Below, in pieces: positions 52,870-63,712 of a stretch of DNA of 64,000 nt. Made by a program: the position numbers and the translations under genes. The notes under the pieces were generated by a model. It saw only the letters and a list, made by a program, of their open reading frames with translations, searched no databases and was not told the origin of the DNA. Source of the stretch: Romanomermis culicivorax (taxonomy: Eukaryota; Nematoda; Enoplea; Mermithida; Mermithidae); the NCBI GenBank assembly GCA_963922205.1, contig CAWUHX010000160.1, positions 434,001 through 498,000 on the forward strand. The letters are read 5' to 3'. Positions within the stretch are counted from its first letter, which is position 1. The number at the start of each line of letters is the position of its first letter.

Positions 52870-54680
52870 GATTGTGTGTCCTTTCTCAGGTTATCCCTTT
52901 TCCCCGACCATCCAGTTTTCCCGACCATTCCTTTTTCCTGACTAATGCTAAAAATAAATTTAAAAAAATCTTCTCTACTTGGGCATCTCTTTTCCCCGAC
53001 TATCCCTATTCCCCGACCATCCCCGACTAATGCTATAAATAAAATAAAAAAATTTATGCCTTATTACAAAGACTGGCCTGCAAGAAAATTTAAACTGAGC
53101 TACACATGCTTTACAAAACATCAAGTCAACAGCAGATATATAAAGCAAAGAATGTCGGCTTAATTTAGTCTTAGTTGTTTAATTTCTCGTCAAAAATTGA
53201 AGATTATGGTCCCGAAACATTAATTTTTACCAAACATCTAAAATCGAATTTATTAAAATGAGAGAGTTTTGCCAATACGAATCATTTTTATCTTTTTCAA
53301 AAGAATAAATCTGTTAGACTGGCGGATGACTCGATCATGGATTGCTTTGAATTCCGACATTGTGTCAAGCTTGGCCGACAAAAAGAAGGAACATGAGTCA
53401 AAAATGGCAGGCCTATCAGCAATCTCCTGTTTCATGAAACACCCTGTATGTAAATGCTTTCTTGATTAAGAAATTTGAACAAAAAAATGTGCCATAATTA
53501 TCAATGCTCGGGGAATCGGGATTATTACAAAAATAGAGTCGTCCAAGAGACTTCACATTACTCGGGGAATTGCGAATTTAAAGCATTGGTCGGGGAAGGT
53601 CGGGGAAAAGGGATCGACAGGGAATATGGATGTTCAGGGAATAGAGATACGATTGTGTGCCCTTTCCCCGACCATCTCTTTTCCCCGACCATCCCGTTTC
53701 GCCGACCATCTCTTTTTCCCGACCATCCTTTTTCTCCGACTAATGCTAAAAATAAATACAAAAAATCTCCTTTCCCCGACCATCCCTTTTTACCGACTAA
53801 TGTTATAAATAAAGTCAGAAAAAGTTATGCCTTATTACAAAAACTTGCCTGCAAGAAAATGTAAACTGAGCTACACATTATTTTCCCACGGATGTTTTCC
53901 CACCGTACTTTACAAAACTTCAAGCCCACAGCAGGTATATAAAGCCAAGAATGTCTGATTAGTTTAGTCTCAGTTCTTTAATTTCTTCTCAAAAATGAAA
54001 GATTATAATCCTGCAACATTTATTCTTACCAAACATCGAAAATCGAATTTATTAAAATGGCAGAGTTGGCTAATCCGAATCATTTTTTTATTTTTCAAAA
54101 TAATAAATCCGTACCCAGTTTTTTAAATGTGTCACAATGATAAAAAAGTATGATATGCAAAAAACATGGCCCTAAATCAAAGAAGCAAATCGAAGTTGCT
54201 TCATAAAAGTATGACAAATCACTAACTTTTCAACAACCGATTCTTCGCCGTGAATCTGTAATGTCCTGCTGTGCTGAAATGGCCTTCACTTGCAGCACTA
54301 GAAGCTAGAATTATAAGCCGATTTAGAAAAGAATGGTTTAATTCCACAAAATCTTTTTTTGGGGATATGTAAAAGGTTATCCGTTGAAGCTATGAAAATT
54401 TTACATTCGGATTTACTCTGCAACGACATAACAATGTGCATTTTTTTCGTGAAACACCCTGTATGTAATTGCTTTCTTGATTAAGAAATTTTAAACAAAA
54501 AAATGTGCCATAAATATCAACGCTCGGGAAATCGGAATTATTACAAAAAATGAGTCATCCGAGAAACTTCACATTGCTCGGGGAATCGGCAATTTAAAGC
54601 ATTGGTCGGGGAAAAGGGATAGTCGGGGAAAAAGGATAGTCGGGGAATTGGGACGGTCGGGGAATGGAGATACAACCAGA
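52870..54680. repeat. Tandemly duplicated module with opposed C-rich and G-rich tracts
   Basis: Block A (about 52880-53300) has CCCCGACCATCC-type tracts followed by GCCTTATTACAAAGACTGGC and a CAGCAGATATATAAAGC stretch. It recurs at about 53655-54110. Block B (about 53430-53640) has ACACCCTGTATGTAAATGC and TGCTCGGGGAATCGG-type tracts and recurs at about 54450-54675. The G-rich and C-rich tracts face each other, so block B plus block A forms a large inverted structure. Confidence 0.75.
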
Positions 54681-56395
54681 GATACAGCCGTGACGGAGGA
54701 GGTTTGAGTGATGAAAGTTTTTGCGCCTCTCATACGTCAGTTCCAGCAGTACTACTTATTTTGGGAAAACATAAATACGTTTGTTCATAGCGCTTACTGT
54801 AATAATTCAGAGTCAGAGTCATAGACAGAAGATTGAATTTTCAGTAATCACAATGACGTTAGCACTGCCACGCCTATGTGATATCGAACATAAATTAGAA
54901 GTTGAATGCACGAAGTATTATTTGATCAATAGAAAAACACCTGCGGTCGTCGAAGAAATTTAATTGTTCCCTCTTTTATTGTAGTTGAGATTGAATAGAC
55001 ATATGTCTTCAAAAACTGATGTTTCAAAACTAATCAATTTAGAAAAATAAAACGTCTTCGCACATTAAAACAGTCAAGCGTTCGATGTTCTTACTAGAAT
55101 GACTTTCAGCCTTTCAAAGAAACGTATCAAATAACCAAAATACTTGCGAAATGAATTGCAATGCAGCTGCCTATCAAATTAGAGAAGACACTATCTTTGC
55201 GGGTTAGGACGAGTCCATACTGCGGCGAATAACTCAAACATAATTATGAAGATGGAATTACATCCGAAAAGGATGAGCGCTAGCTGTAGTCTGTCTTTAT
55301 CCTTCCTTTACATTAAGGAAATGAAAAAAGCGAATACTGTTCAGGAAGTCGCTTACTCGAAACTTTTACTATAGGTACTTGAAGAATATTGGCAATAATT
55401 TATTGAGCGTATTTAAAAATTTTTAGCCCTAATATGTGGTTTAGTAGGAAATTGTGCAAATATTTTCATTTGCAAGCATTTCAAAAATAGACTTTAATCA
55501 ATTCTGGGAAACGCTAAGAAATTCAGAAATTTCAAATATAAGTCAGTCTTTAAAATCATATGCTAAAAGTTTTACTGGTTGATATTTCAGTGCAAGATGT
55601 CTGAACGATAAGAACTCACAAATTTCTAATATCATATCGTGTTTCTTCTGCAGTGAAATAGTACTTATTTTCGGATTTCATGAATTATAATCATTCTGAG
55701 GAAGACAGACTGCATGTTGAGTTCAAACAGTAGCGAAAAAGATTCCGTCGCTGGAAAGACACCGTGCAAATAATGCTGCTTTTGCCTTTGAAGATGATCA
55801 ATTGCGATACAGTTATCACATTACTCACTCGTGTCTAACTAATGATCCGTTTAAATATTATAAGTTCTTGGTGACCTGATGCTGCACATCGCCCGAAAAT
55901 ATCGCCCAGTTTTCCTTCTCAGATCATCGTAGGAAATTTAGCCACGTAGGCACTCGTTATATACTCATGCTTGATGAATGAAAGAAAGGCTTAGTTTCAT
56001 CCTGTCTGCAAATCATTTGCTGTCTATGAATATTAATTCATATTTTCTTCTGGTTCGAGTTCAATGCACGAGTACGGACGGACATTAGAAGATACTTTAA
56101 AATCTATTTATTTTGAAATGACAGTTGCAGATAACCATCCCATCGATAAAAGTAAGTTCAACACAGAAAAGTGGCAGATAAGTTTAGTATTGTTATCGTC
56201 ACACGAAAACCTTCTCCTCAACAACTGAAAAATAAACTGACAAGTTTCTTCAGTTGGTTAAATATTCAAAATTCCTCGAAACAGTACATTATGGTCTGTA
56301 TTTCTTGAAATAACTCGAAATAATAAAACTGAAAACTTTTTCAAATCCACAATTTTCTGCTAAACCATAATATCGTGACTATAGAACTGGGGCCA
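54681..56395. other. Gene-free stretch
   Basis: AT-rich. Holds a partial TAGTCTG-type end near 55470-55500 (GCAAGCATTTCAAAAATAGA) and a left end near 56291. No gene recognised. Confidence 0.4.
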
Positions 56396-56900
56396 GTTTC
56401 ATCAAAGAGATTAAACCACAGCTGAGACGCAGCTCAAGCTGTAACTGAACTCTATTTGTTATACCATTGCCGTTAAGGTGTAGCTCAACTGCAGCTTAAC
56501 TTTCGGTGTTTTGTGTATAGAAATTAAAATGCAGCTGAGTAGCGCTTTGACGGCAATGATTCGAATTTCATCTATAGAATTAAGCTACAACTTAAGCCCC
56601 GACAGAGCTTAAAGGCCCTGTCATACTTCACCGCGCGGTACCGCGCGGCGCCGCGCGGCGCCGGTTGTTCTATTCATACTAAAAAGCGGCGCCGCGCGGT
56701 GCCGCCTTCGAAGTATGAATAGGTTTTTGTAATTTTTGCGGCGTCGCGCGGCGCCCCATCAGGTTTCAACTAAACCAATACACATTTTTAGAGAAGAGCA
56801 AAATCCAAAAGTAAAAAAGCGGCGCCGTACGGCGCCGCGCGGCGAAGTGTGACAAGCCACCGCGCGTGGAAGTATGACAGGGCCTTAAGCTATAACAAAT
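56396..56900. repeat. TTAAGCTGCAGCT-family element interrupted by a GC-rich insertion
   Basis: Begins GTTTCATCAAAGAGATTAAA as in 47500 and includes CCATTGCCGTTAAGGTG. It is cut at GAGCTTAA, where the GC-rich element begins, and resumes at TTAAGCTATAAC after it. The distal end is missing. Confidence 0.6.
56613..56884. mobile_element. GC-rich TIR element flanked by TTAA
   Basis: Left AGGCCCTGTCATACTTCACC and right GGAAGTATGACAGGGCC are inverted over about 26 bp with two mismatches. TTAA stands on both sides (56609-56612 and 56885-56888). The inside is dominated by GCGGCGCCGCGCGG repeats in an otherwise AT-rich region. 272 bp, non-coding. The TTAA target suggests piggyBac- or Kolobok-type mobilisation. 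Confidence 0.75.
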
Positions 56901-56982
56901 TTTTGAGCAAAAAGTTCTATGATCGTTGAAGTCTTATGTATACGATTGTGATAACTCTAATTTTTGTCGTTTTTCAATTTAC

Positions 56983-57010
56983 AACCTTTTTGTAAAAAAA
57001 ACAGACTATT
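56983..57010. repeat. Right end of a TAGTCTG-family element
   Basis: CAATTTACAACCTTTTTGTA followed by AAACAGACTATT, matching the ends at 51384 and 62606. A possible left end lies near 56291. Confidence 0.5.
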
Positions 57011-57066
57011 CAGATCGAAAGTGGACGAGACAACCTCATTGCCATGAAGAAACATTTTTGCGATTG

Positions 57067-57177
57067 GGTAGCAGATCCGCTACCTACTGCACATCCGCTA
57101 CCTAGTGCACATCCGCTACCTAGTGCACGACCGCTACCTAGTGCACATCCGCTACCATAGTCAGATCCGCTACTAGA
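57067..57177 (-). repeat. 18-bp tandem repeat array 1
   Basis: About six units of GTAGCGGATGTGCACTAG (written on the minus strand), some variant (GGTTGTGCACTAG, GGATCTGACTATG). 18 bp is a whole number of codons, so frames stay open and give a Gly/Ser-rich string, but there is no gene context. Confidence 0.8.
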
Positions 57178-58060
57178 CAGCAAAAAATGTGAAAAAGGTT
57201 TTGCTGTTGTTTTCATAAGGGTTTTCCGAAGACAAAAGAATAAAAGAAAATGGAATACGGTAGGCGTTCTGCGTGGTAAAAAATATTTTGTTTGCCACTT
57301 TTATGGAACCGCAAGAATGGTTAAGAAACGTAATACTACAGGGAGTCTACCTAAAAATAAGTCACTAATGAGTAAAGATACGTAATAAAATCATAAAAAT
57401 GTCCACGCAGCCAAATTCTAATGCGTGAAAAATTCTTATTTACATAACAAAGGGACCATACAAGCACCTCGAGTGACAAAACAATCAGTCTGGACGGACG
57501 TTTTTCATTCTTTACCCGTACCAATCGGGTGATGAAAATATCGTTTTTGTTTTGTTTTTTAATTTTTTTCAAATACTTTTTTAAATTATTTTCAAGCATT
57601 TTATCATCATTTTGAGTTCAAAATTAAAAAAAAAATTTTTTTTGAATATACCTCCCGAGTAGACCAAGGACTGAATATTTTCAGAAAACTTGGATCCATG
57701 GCAATTATCCCATTTCTATCGAAAATTATTGGATTAACCCTGGGTTTAGAACAACAAACCACTGCATCTCACCGGGGTTCGTGGCACGCATTTGGCAGAA
57801 CACAATTTCTTGCATTTACTTCTGAAAATACGGGGCAAATTGAAAATTTTGAGTCGCATCGGTTGCAACCGCATATTTCCCAATTTTTAACGAATGAAAT
57901 TTCAAATTTTCACGAAACATGCGCCATCTAATTGGTAAAAAAAATTAAATGATCCTAGTAATTTGTAAATGTATACTGTACATTCTTCCATAATGAAATC
58001 CTGCCTAGGTCATTCAACGCAAAAAGTAAACGTAACGTTTTACTTATATACCTCAGCAGA
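57178..58060. other. Spacer between the two inverted 18-bp arrays
   Basis: AT-rich 0.88 kb without recognised features. With the arrays at its ends it may be the inside of one transposon-like unit. Confidence 0.35.
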
Positions 58061-58168
58061 AAGTAGCGGATGTGCACTAGGTAGCGGATCTGACTATGGT
58101 AGCGGATGTGCACTAGGTAGCGGTTGTGCACTAGGTAGCGGATGTGCACTAGGTAGCGGATCTGGCAC
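58061..58168 (+). repeat. 18-bp tandem repeat array 2, inverted relative to array 1
   Basis: Six units of GTAGCGGATGTGCACTAG and the same variants in mirror order, including GGATCTGACTATG. Flanking words (CCCCATTTTTGC here, ATTTTTGCGATTGGG at the other array) are also loosely inverted. Confidence 0.8.
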
Positions 58169-58794
58169 CGACCCCATTTTTGCTACGGTATAGAGTTTCC
58201 ACTCCGTAGAAATTTCGCGTCGTGTTGAATCTACTCTTTTGGTTGTCACTGTTATCTCCATTCAGTACTCGACGGATTATAGGAAGGCTAGAATGCGGGC
58301 TCGTAGAAATGGAAGAAACTGTAGGGATCTTGCACACTAAGGCAAAATTAAATCTAATTCGGAAGATAGAAAATCTACACGCCTGAGGTCTTAAAATTGA
58401 AAAGGTAATGTCACGGGAGTTTTTCGTTACAGTCTTAAAATACAGAATGATTAGTGTGTGTCCCGAGCAACAGCAATTTCGAAATTATCTGGAAGTAGAT
58501 GCATTTACTTTCTGGGTCATTCAAAACAACCTGCAAGTCAGAGGTGGAAAAGAAAGACATATCCATAGCTACTATATGTCTAAAAGCAGTTGATATTTTC
58601 TATATCATTCACCTGATGATCAACTCATCTTAAAGTAAATATTTCTTTTTCGCCACCGTACAATTAGCTCACTGGAGTAGAGAACCACTTATATTTTGAA
58701 ATGAAATATGTGTACTTATAAAACACTTGGTAACCCATAGAAATTTGAACAACAAAACAGTAATCATTTTCCCTTATCATTTTACATTCCATTC

Positions 58795-59660
58795 CCTTTT
58801 AAGAAACACTTTCTGAGAAAATTCAGCATCTCATATGGAGACTTGTGATATGTAAAAAATCAACCATACCTGAAAATCACACATTAGGTGTAATTAATGC
58901 GCTCTAGGAACTAAAATGATATTTATTTCGTCTGAAAATCAAAACTCACATAGCTACAGTAAGACAACAAATGACAATTTTCGATTTTTTTGATTTTTGA
59001 CATACACTTCTTTCAACTTTTGTAAGTTTAGGTACGTCAGACATCGTGTTCTGAAAATTTACGCAACATTAGGCCAGTTGATGGGCCACAATTTACTGTA
59101 GGATTCTATAGTGTAAAGTACGTATTAAGAATGCAGTGGTGCTCGAAACATCAAATTTTGAAGGCGAAAATTGTCATTTTTTCACAAAAATCACCATATC
59201 TATCCGTAAAGCTCAGAAGCACCAAAAAATTCCCTACACAATAGATAGTTTACGATGTCTCCAACCTACTAACAAAAAATTACGGTAACTCATGTACTGG
59301 TAGAGGGTCGCAAGACTTGGAGTATGTACACCATCTTATGATTGCATTTTTTTATTTTTATGGAAAAATGACAATTTTTGCCCTCAAAATCTGATGTTTC
59401 GAGCACCACTGTATTCTTAAACTTTACACTATAGAATCCTACAGTAAATTGTGGCCCATCGATTAGCCTAATATCGGGTAAATTTTCAGAACACGATGAA
59501 TGACAACTTTTGTCTTATTATAGCTATGCGAGTTTTGATTTTCAGGCAAAATGAATATCATTTTCGTTCCTAGCGCATCAAGTTACACCACATATGTGAT
59601 TTTCAGGTAGGGTTGATTTTTTACTCATCAGAAGTTGAATCCCCTCAGAAATCGTGTCTT
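58795..59660. repeat. Large fold-back element, about 300-bp arms
   Basis: Arms about 58795-59210 and 59330-59660 are inverted: TTTCTGAGAAAATTCA, AAAAAATCAACCATACCTGA, TCAAAACTCACATAGCTA, CAGAACACGATG-like and TTTACTGTAGGATTCTATAG. A spacer of about 120 bp separates them. No coding frame. Partial relic at 48070-48245. Confidence 0.8.
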
Positions 59661-60309
59661 AAACGATCGTTGCAACAATCTCATAGAAGTTCAACACGGA
59701 AAAATTCGTAAAGCTTATTGCTGTGATAAAAGGAAAAAAATCAAACCAAGTTCTATCTGAATCGAAAGTGGGAAAAATCGTCGACTCTATGATTTTGGTG
59801 TTCCCATTGTCGTGAAGGAAGTTAGGATTTTTGTACAGTAAAAAGTTTTCCTCTCCGGGGAATGATCTCAGTAAGTGCAAAATGTACATTCCATAGACCA
59901 TTGAGATCGACGACTGGCTGCCATCAATCTCTAATGGATACTAAAATTTGTAAGTTGGATTAATGAGCAGGAAGTTCGATATCATTAACTCGAAAACATT
60001 GCAATCAGGTCGTCGGCACATTAGTTTTTTTGATCAGCCAGTATATCGAATGTATTTTCCGCTTTCCTTACCTGAGGTATCTACGTTTTGTTTTTCAGCC
60101 ACGTATAAAATCCTAGCGAGGAAAATGAGATATCCAGATTAATGATTTATCAAATTCACAGTAACTTTGCTAAACTTTGTAATTCTCCCTCGTCTGAATC
60201 TTACATGTGTTCAAGTCAACTATCATGAGCACCATCGACCATTCCTAAATTTTTAGTTTTTCGTAATCTGCTCATTTCGCAGATTTGTTGACACAAAAAG
60301 TTGCCACAT

Positions 60310-60600
60310 CTATGGTCATCAAATGTAATCGAATGCTTGTAAATCGGAAAATGACCAAAGTAAGCACCGTCGTCGAAAATGTCGTAAAAATTGCTAATGA
60401 TTAATTGTGCGCACTAACGAATTTTCGGCTATAATGTGACATACAAAGCTTTCTAATTTTTCTGAAAAAATGTTAAAGGTTAGTTGAGCGTACTTACAAA
60501 TTTTCACTGCCTATTGTGACATCTGCAGAAAATCGTAGATACAAAATGGCGATTGCTTTCCGATACTATTATTTACAAGCATTCCAAGAAGAGACTATAT
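60310..60600. mobile_element. TA-flanked TAGTCTG MITE, diverged
   Basis: Left CTATGGTCATCAAATGTAAT with GAATGCTTGTAAATCGG; right ATTATTTACAAGCATTCCAA then GAAGAGACTATA. Inverted ends; interior has CTTTCC-type words shared with 62362-62606. Confidence 0.55.
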
Positions 60601-62029
60601 TGACCCTTTTCAACTCCGACGGTATTTAAATATCAAGACTTTTCAGCGATTTTTACATTACAGGCTGTTCATGGGGGTTCAAAGCAGTCTTTTTCCATAT
60701 TTCATACGACGTTTTCGCCGTGTAAATTCGCAAAACTATGCATAAATTATAGTCTGTTACAGTTGCAGCCAACAACGTTCAACACAAAATAAAACTGATA
60801 ATTTTCTCCAATAATCTCGTCAGAATCTAAAGTGGATTTGCACGATGTTGTTCATATAATTTTGGAGTTCCCGATGTCTGAGCACATTTTGAAAAAAAAA
60901 GATTATATATAAATATATATATAGTCTGTTCCTCCTGGGTTCTGAGTAATAGAACTGGAAAGCAAGTTATTCCATGTTGGTTTTTTTCAAATCGCCACAA
61001 CGAGCAACAAATTCGTGAGCGTACTCAATTAACCTTCAGGAATTTTTCAAGTGAAAAATTTTGCTATAAGGACTGCGATAACGAGTTTGACGATAGACGG
61101 ATTCTTACTATATGTTAACCAACGCGAGCGAAAAACGTTAGTTCCCTACCCGATGAACCTCACGGTCTGAAACAAAACACCATTTGAGTTTTAGAATATA
61201 GAGCCCACAATTCTACAAAATTGTTTTCCGGGCACGGTACAGGAGAGCTCTAGAACTCTTGTTAGCCTGCGCGAATTGCAAGATCATTATTGGGAAACAG
61301 TAATCAAAACGAATTGAAGTTGAACTTGTTCATTTGAACTAAGAATTACGTTTGTCACCCACAGGTGACGATAACATTCGTGGAGGTCTAGGAAAGGTCC
61401 TTGAATAATTAAACTGAAAGGCCAAGTTCAAGTATAATTAAGTACAGCTAGGTGCTGCGCTAACCGAACTACGTGGATGGCTCGGAAATTATAGTTCTAT
61501 ACACTCCATTCATTTTAAAATGATCTACGCGCACGAAGCTCAATGCAAAAAAAACTAGTAAGCTTATTACTGTAATCAGAGAAAAAATTTTTTTTGTCAG
61601 TGTGTTAAGTGATCAAAATTTCTCGGGTAACACTCTGGTACCGATGCAATCCTGTCCAAATCGACAGAGGATAAACATGATGCTTTTCAATGATTTTGAT
61701 TCTTTCATTTTTATGAAGAAATTCAGCGTTTTTCTATAATATAAAGTTTTTCACTGAGTGAAAATTTGTATTCATTTGATCATGTTTGTTATTTTTTTTT
61801 CTACGTCTGTCATGTCAAATTAAATGGGCCATTGTGGAGAAGGCCACGTGATGAATAGTCGGGTGTACCATGCAACATAAACAAGCTACGGATCTTTTTT
61901 CCTCTAGTTGACTCCAGCATCAGCAGGAAAACTGTACCAATCTATACCAAACGTTGCCCAATACCAACACATCCTATAAAATAAGCAAAAATGAAAATAG
62001 AATGCCATCATCCAAAAAAAATTTTATAC
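60601..62029. other. Gene-free stretch
   Basis: Contains left ends of the TAGTCTG family near 60752 and 60921 (TATAGTCTGTTCCTCCTGGG). A possible acceptor TTTTATAG near 61978 (minus) leads into a short open frame, too weak to call. Confidence 0.4.
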
Positions 62030-62341
62030 TCAGAAATTGATAGCCGTTGGCGCCCATTCGGATATACTTCTAATTAAAATTCTCGATTCTCTTTCACTTG
62101 ACGACAGACCAGAATTTTCGAGTGGTAAAACTTGCGTCGCGCTAAAGGTCCTGTATACTTTTTTCTCAAAAATCTGTCGCAAGTGATTGCAACGATCAAA
62201 ATCGAACGAATCCTTCACTTTCTCTGCGCATAAGAAAGATCTCGATGAGTTCTAGCTATTTTGTAAGCATCTTGCGTTTCTTGCGTCAAAGCTGGATTTA
62301 AAGCGCACAGCAGATACTTGTGAACGTGTTGGTTATCTTTC
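62030..62341 (-). CDS. Unrecognised coding segment, possible 3' exons of a gene
   Basis: Two exon-like frames with codon use like the real exons here. 62219-62341 reads HVHKYLLCALNPALTQETQD and ARTHRDLSYAQR. 62030-62150 reads TFSATQVLPLENSG and ISEWAPTAINF, then stop. A 68-bp intron (GTGAAG to TATACAG, 62151-62218) joins them in phase. Alternatively the second frame is continuous up to about 62258 and a one-base shift separates the two, meaning a pseudogene or sequence error. A MITE abuts the upstream edge at 62362, so the 5' part cannot be traced. I do not recognise the family. Confidence 0.35.
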
Positions 62342-62361
62342 GATCGGAAATTTCAATATCT

Positions 62362-62606
62362 ATAGTCTGTTTTTTATAAAATGCTTCCAAATAGAAAAGT
62401 GACACAAATCAATACTGTCGTCAAAATCGTTTACACAGAGTTTTTACCGTGAAATTTTCACTCGAAAAATTTTTGAAGGTGAGGTTAGTATGCTCAGAAA
62501 TTTTGAGACCTATATCGTGTATTGTTCATTAGAAAATCGTGAAAATCTGAAATATTACTTGCTTTCCACTTTTATTATTTAGAAGCATTTCAAGAAAAAC
62601 AGACTA
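62362..62606. mobile_element. TA-flanked TAGTCTG MITE, best copy
   Basis: Left TATAGTCTGTTTTTTATAAA with ATGCTTCCAAATAGAAAAG; right TAGAAGCATTTCAAGAAAAA then CAGACTA. About 245 bp with inverted ends of about 35 bp, TA at the boundary as in Tc1/mariner-type insertion. Non-coding. Confidence 0.75.
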
Positions 62607-63165
62607 CACCTTGCGATACTGAAATTGGTCCAATACTTGGAGCGCAAATTGCTTGCATATGTTTTTTAGCGAAAAAAGTATACATCATCCGTTGTCAACA
62701 GGACTGAAAATTTGCGAGTTCAGCTATACCTAACATTTCACAGTAAAAGTGACATCGGATGTCTTTAAGAAAATGAATCGTATCCAGAGGACTGAACCGG
62801 TTAATTTGGTTTCGAGTTATGCTATTCGAACAAACGCGAAAACTCTATTTGTTGCAGAGAAAAATTAACGATGAAAAACAGTTCGGCTCGAGACACCACA
62901 TCAAGTCTCCTCATCAAATTAGCTCAAATGTGGAGCGCATTATAATACACCCACTTGCAGAAGGATCTTGGCTTTGCTATGGCGATAGAAAAACATCTTT
63001 GTTGCATAGTAATTTACATAATTAAGCTTGTAATAGGTTTGCGTTTGGAAAATTATTGATAACAAGTCCTTGAATTACTCAGAAAACGTGGCATATCTTA
63101 TAGGCGCCCTTTATTATCTGCAATTAGGTAACCATAAGATCCACTAGCAAAAAGGTCACGAACTT
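62607..63165. other. Gene-free stretch
   Basis: Contains a segment (GGACTGAAAATTTGCGAGTT near 62700) shared with the insides of TAGTCTG elements; otherwise nothing recognised. Confidence 0.4.
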
Positions 63166-63712
63166 CCTTGTTGGCAGCTTGTCGCCTCCTATGCCCTATG
63201 CTCATATATGGGAACCCTTCAAAGTGGATTTCTGAGGTCACGGCTTGCTGGCAAAGGGCGCCCCTGGAATGGGGGTTGGCAGAGAGGGGGGTTACTTTGC
63301 ACGGGGAATCCGATGAACATTTTTCCATAAAAGTTTTTATTTTTCCAAATAAAAACGTCAAAAATGTTTTTTTTTCACCCAAAGTGCAATAATTTTGGAT
63401 GAAGATTCAAATTATCGTTTCTTTTTCGGGTTCCTGAGCAGGTAGCGAATGGCCTTAGAACAGCCGATAGAGTCGAAGAATGTGACTATTTTCCGAAATT
63501 ACCACATTTTGGATGAAAAATAGGCATTTTTAAAGTTTTCCTGAAAAATATCGGAAAATAACGATTATTATGAAAAAACCAATATGTCCACTGGATTACC
63601 CGTATAACCCTTTCCCTTCGAGTAAAAATCAAGGGCGCCTTCCGCCAGCAAGCTGTGACCTCAGAAATCCACTTTGAAAGGTTCCCGTGTATATAAACAT
63701 AGGAGGCGGAGC
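63166..63712. repeat. Inverted repeat with about 80-bp arms
   Basis: 63170-63265 and 63633-63712 are reverse complements: CGCCTCCTATG, GGGAACCCTTCAAAGTGG, ATTTCTGAGGTCACGGCTTG and CTGGCAAAGGGCGCCC. An open frame crossing the first arm is therefore not taken as a gene. Confidence 0.75.

Noticed and set aside
57010..58193. Gly/Ser-rich open frames over the 18-bp arrays
   Set aside because: An 18-bp unit keeps any frame open; translations are by-products of the tandem repeat.
63098..63392. Overlapping open frames on both strands near the right edge
   Set aside because: They cross one arm of an inverted repeat; the frame is not kept in the other arm.
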